This document shows positions 5,364-6,046 of a DNA stretch of 6,046 bases, piece after piece (the first letter of the stretch is position 1; each line of letters opens with the position of its first letter). A program made the position numbers and the translations under genes. The notes beneath the pieces were generated by a model. It made no database searches, was not told the origin of the DNA, and saw nothing but the letters and a program-made list of their open reading frames with translations. Source of the DNA: Polaromonas sp. (GTDB lineage Bacteria; Pseudomonadota; Gammaproteobacteria; Burkholderiales; Burkholderiaceae_C); contig JAQGMN010000332.1 of the NCBI GenBank assembly GCA_028292345.1, positions 1 to 6,046 of the forward strand. Reading direction: 5' to 3'.

Positions 5364-5365
5364 CC

Positions 5366-5794
5366 ATGAGCAACCTGCGTTTACTCGATTCCGAAATCAG
5401 CGACACCTTCAACACGGCGCTGCGCCGCTTCTTCAATCCCATGGCCCTGGAGGGCGAGGCCCCGGCGCTGAAAATGCGCGTCGATGTGTCGGAAAAGGAC
5501 AATGCCTATGAAGTCAAGGCCGACATTCCCGGCGTCAAGAAAGAGGACATCAACGTTCGGATCGACGGCAATGTGGTGCAGATCGACGCCGAGGTGAACC
5601 GCGAGAAGGAGTCCAAGGACAAGGGCGGCAAGGTGCTGCGCAGCGAGCGCTACTGGGGCAATATTTCACGCACCTTCAGCCTGGCCCAGGACGTGGACGA
5701 CACCAAGGTGGTCGCCAGATACACCGATGGCGTGCTGACGCTGGAGCTGCCGAAAAAGGCATCGCCCGAATCGAAGAAGATCGCGGTGCAGTAA
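5366..5794 (+). CDS. hsp20: Small heat-shock protein, Hsp20/alpha-crystallin family
   Basis: The 142-residue protein has a short N-terminal arm (MSNLRLLDSEISDTFNTALRRFF) and then an alpha-crystallin domain from about residue 36 to 130. The domain shows VDVSEKDNAYEVKADIPGV (39-57), SERYWGNISRTFSL (93-106) and the conserved DGVLTLELPK (121-130). The C-terminal tail ends KKIAVQ, where Ile139-Ala-Val141 is the I-x-I/V motif that docks neighbouring dimers. By family it is a cytosolic ATP-independent holdase that keeps unfolding proteins soluble as an oligomer. The start is set by AAGGAG (5353-5358), seven bases upstream. In contrast to many heat-shock genes I see no sigma-32 promoter; the visible signals are two FNR-type boxes and a TATATT -10, so low-oxygen induction is likely. 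It converges on a second universal stress protein gene. Confidence 0.95.
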   Translation: MSNLRLLDSEISDTFNTALRRFFNPMALEGEAPALKMRVDVSEKDNAYEVKADIPGVKKEDINVRIDGNVVQIDAEVNREKESKDKGGKVLRSERYWGNISRTFSLAQDVDDTKVVARYTDGVLTLELPKKASPESKKIAVQ

Positions 5795-5810
5795 AGACCG
5801 GCCCCATGGG

Positions 5811-5886
5811 CAGTGCGGATGCGCAGACGGTCCGAAGCCCGGGCGCACTGTCCGGCGGCCATTACTGGCTAAAAAATTCAGTGCGC
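5811..5886. repeat. Overlapping alternative inverted repeats after hsp20
   Basis: GCGCACTG (5843-5850) pairs perfectly over eight bases with CAGTGCGC (5879-5886). Its CGCACTG part (5844-5850) can instead pair with CAGTGCG at 5811-5817, so the two hairpins exclude each other. CAGTGCG appears a third time at 5944-5950, at the stop of the next gene. No T-run follows either hairpin. They may end or protect the hsp20 transcript; function is not shown. Confidence 0.3.
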
Positions 5887-5896
5887 AAGCCCTGAA

Positions 5897-5929
5897 CCCC
5901 ACGCACCGGCACGTCGGCGGTGCAAGGGG
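5897..5929. terminator. Hairpin between convergent hsp20 and universal stress protein genes
   Basis: CCCC (5897-5900) and GCACCG (5903-5908) pair with CGGTGC (5918-5923) and GGGG (5926-5929), leaving a 2x2 internal loop and a nine-base apical loop. It lies 14 bases beyond the end of the leftward stress-protein gene. The stem is strong, but no T-run follows on either strand, so any termination would not be of the simple intrinsic type. Confidence 0.3.
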
Positions 5930-5942
5930 CCAGGCCCTGGAA

Positions 5943-6046
5943 TCAGTGCGACATCAGGACCGGCAGCGTCATCGACTCCAGCACGGTGCGCGAGGTGCCG
6001 CCCAGCACCCATTCGCGCGCCCGGCTGTGGCCGTAGCAGCCCATCA
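5943..6046 (-). CDS. Universal stress protein, C-terminal fragment (gene runs off right edge)
   Basis: Read leftward from the edge, the last 33 full codons give MGCYGHSRAREWVLGGTSRTVLESMTLPVLMSH and a TGA stop at 5943-5945. This is the end of a UspA domain: the glycine-loop block GCYGHSRAREWVLGG followed by the last strand PVLM. The spacing G-x2-G-x9-G is kept, but the next residue is Gly where nucleotide-binding Usp proteins have Ser or Thr (a Thr follows one place later), so ATP binding is less certain than for the complete Usp in this window. Such ends are common in two-domain Usp proteins of Proteobacteria, but the length cannot be told. It converges on hsp20 with a 148-base gap of inverted repeats. 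Confidence 0.85.
   Translation of the reverse strand, partial: MGCYGHSRAREWVLGGTSRTVLESMTLPVLMSH

Noticed and set aside
1..6046. CRISPR array, tRNA, rRNA, insertion sequence, toxin-antitoxin or phage-defence genes
   Set aside because: No regularly spaced repeats, cloverleaf sequence, transposase motifs or terminal repeats, and no defence-type proteins were found in either strand.

Overview
The window is GC-rich bacterial DNA (codon third positions are overwhelmingly G or C). Its gene families and a degenerate two-hairpin dispersed repeat suggest a betaproteobacterium of the Comamonadaceae, perhaps Polaromonas-like. The taxon is inference from style; no ribosomal RNA or other marker is present. 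There are five complete protein genes with recognisable families, one complete gene for a disordered protein of unknown function, and two genes cut by the window edges.

Left part (1-1323): the N-terminal half of a glutathione S-transferase runs leftward off the window. A gene-free stretch of 300 bases follows (372-671), holding the dispersed repeat. Next is a rightward gene for a very hydrophilic Gly/Asp/Gln-rich protein with no Cys, Trp or Ile. Middle (1324-3536): a leftward FrnE-like DsbA-family oxidoreductase is divergent from a rightward metallo-beta-lactamase/beta-CASP RNA hydrolase. Right part (3572-6046): a leftward universal stress protein, a rightward zinc alcohol dehydrogenase, a rightward small heat-shock protein (Hsp20), and the C-terminus of a second leftward universal stress protein.

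The most interesting layer is regulatory. Four near-consensus FNR/ANR-type boxes (TTGAT-N4-ATCAA) lie in the intergenic regions before the beta-CASP hydrolase, the first universal stress protein (divergent from the dehydrogenase) and hsp20, which has two. At all three genes a -10-like hexamer is centred 31-32 bp downstream of the proximal box, the spacing of class II FNR-dependent promoters. The content (Usp, Hsp20, beta-CASP hydrolase, Zn-dehydrogenase) recalls low-oxygen survival loci such as the Burkholderia cenocepacia lxa locus. I read the right two-thirds as a low-oxygen/stress-survival island of separately transcribed genes under an FNR-like regulator. Further oddities are a probably leaderless hydrolase mRNA, a palindrome abutting its FNR box, a 14-bp exact repeat shared by the hydrolase and hsp20 leaders, and a duplicated Shine-Dalgarno segment in the hsp20 leader that could form alternative hairpins.
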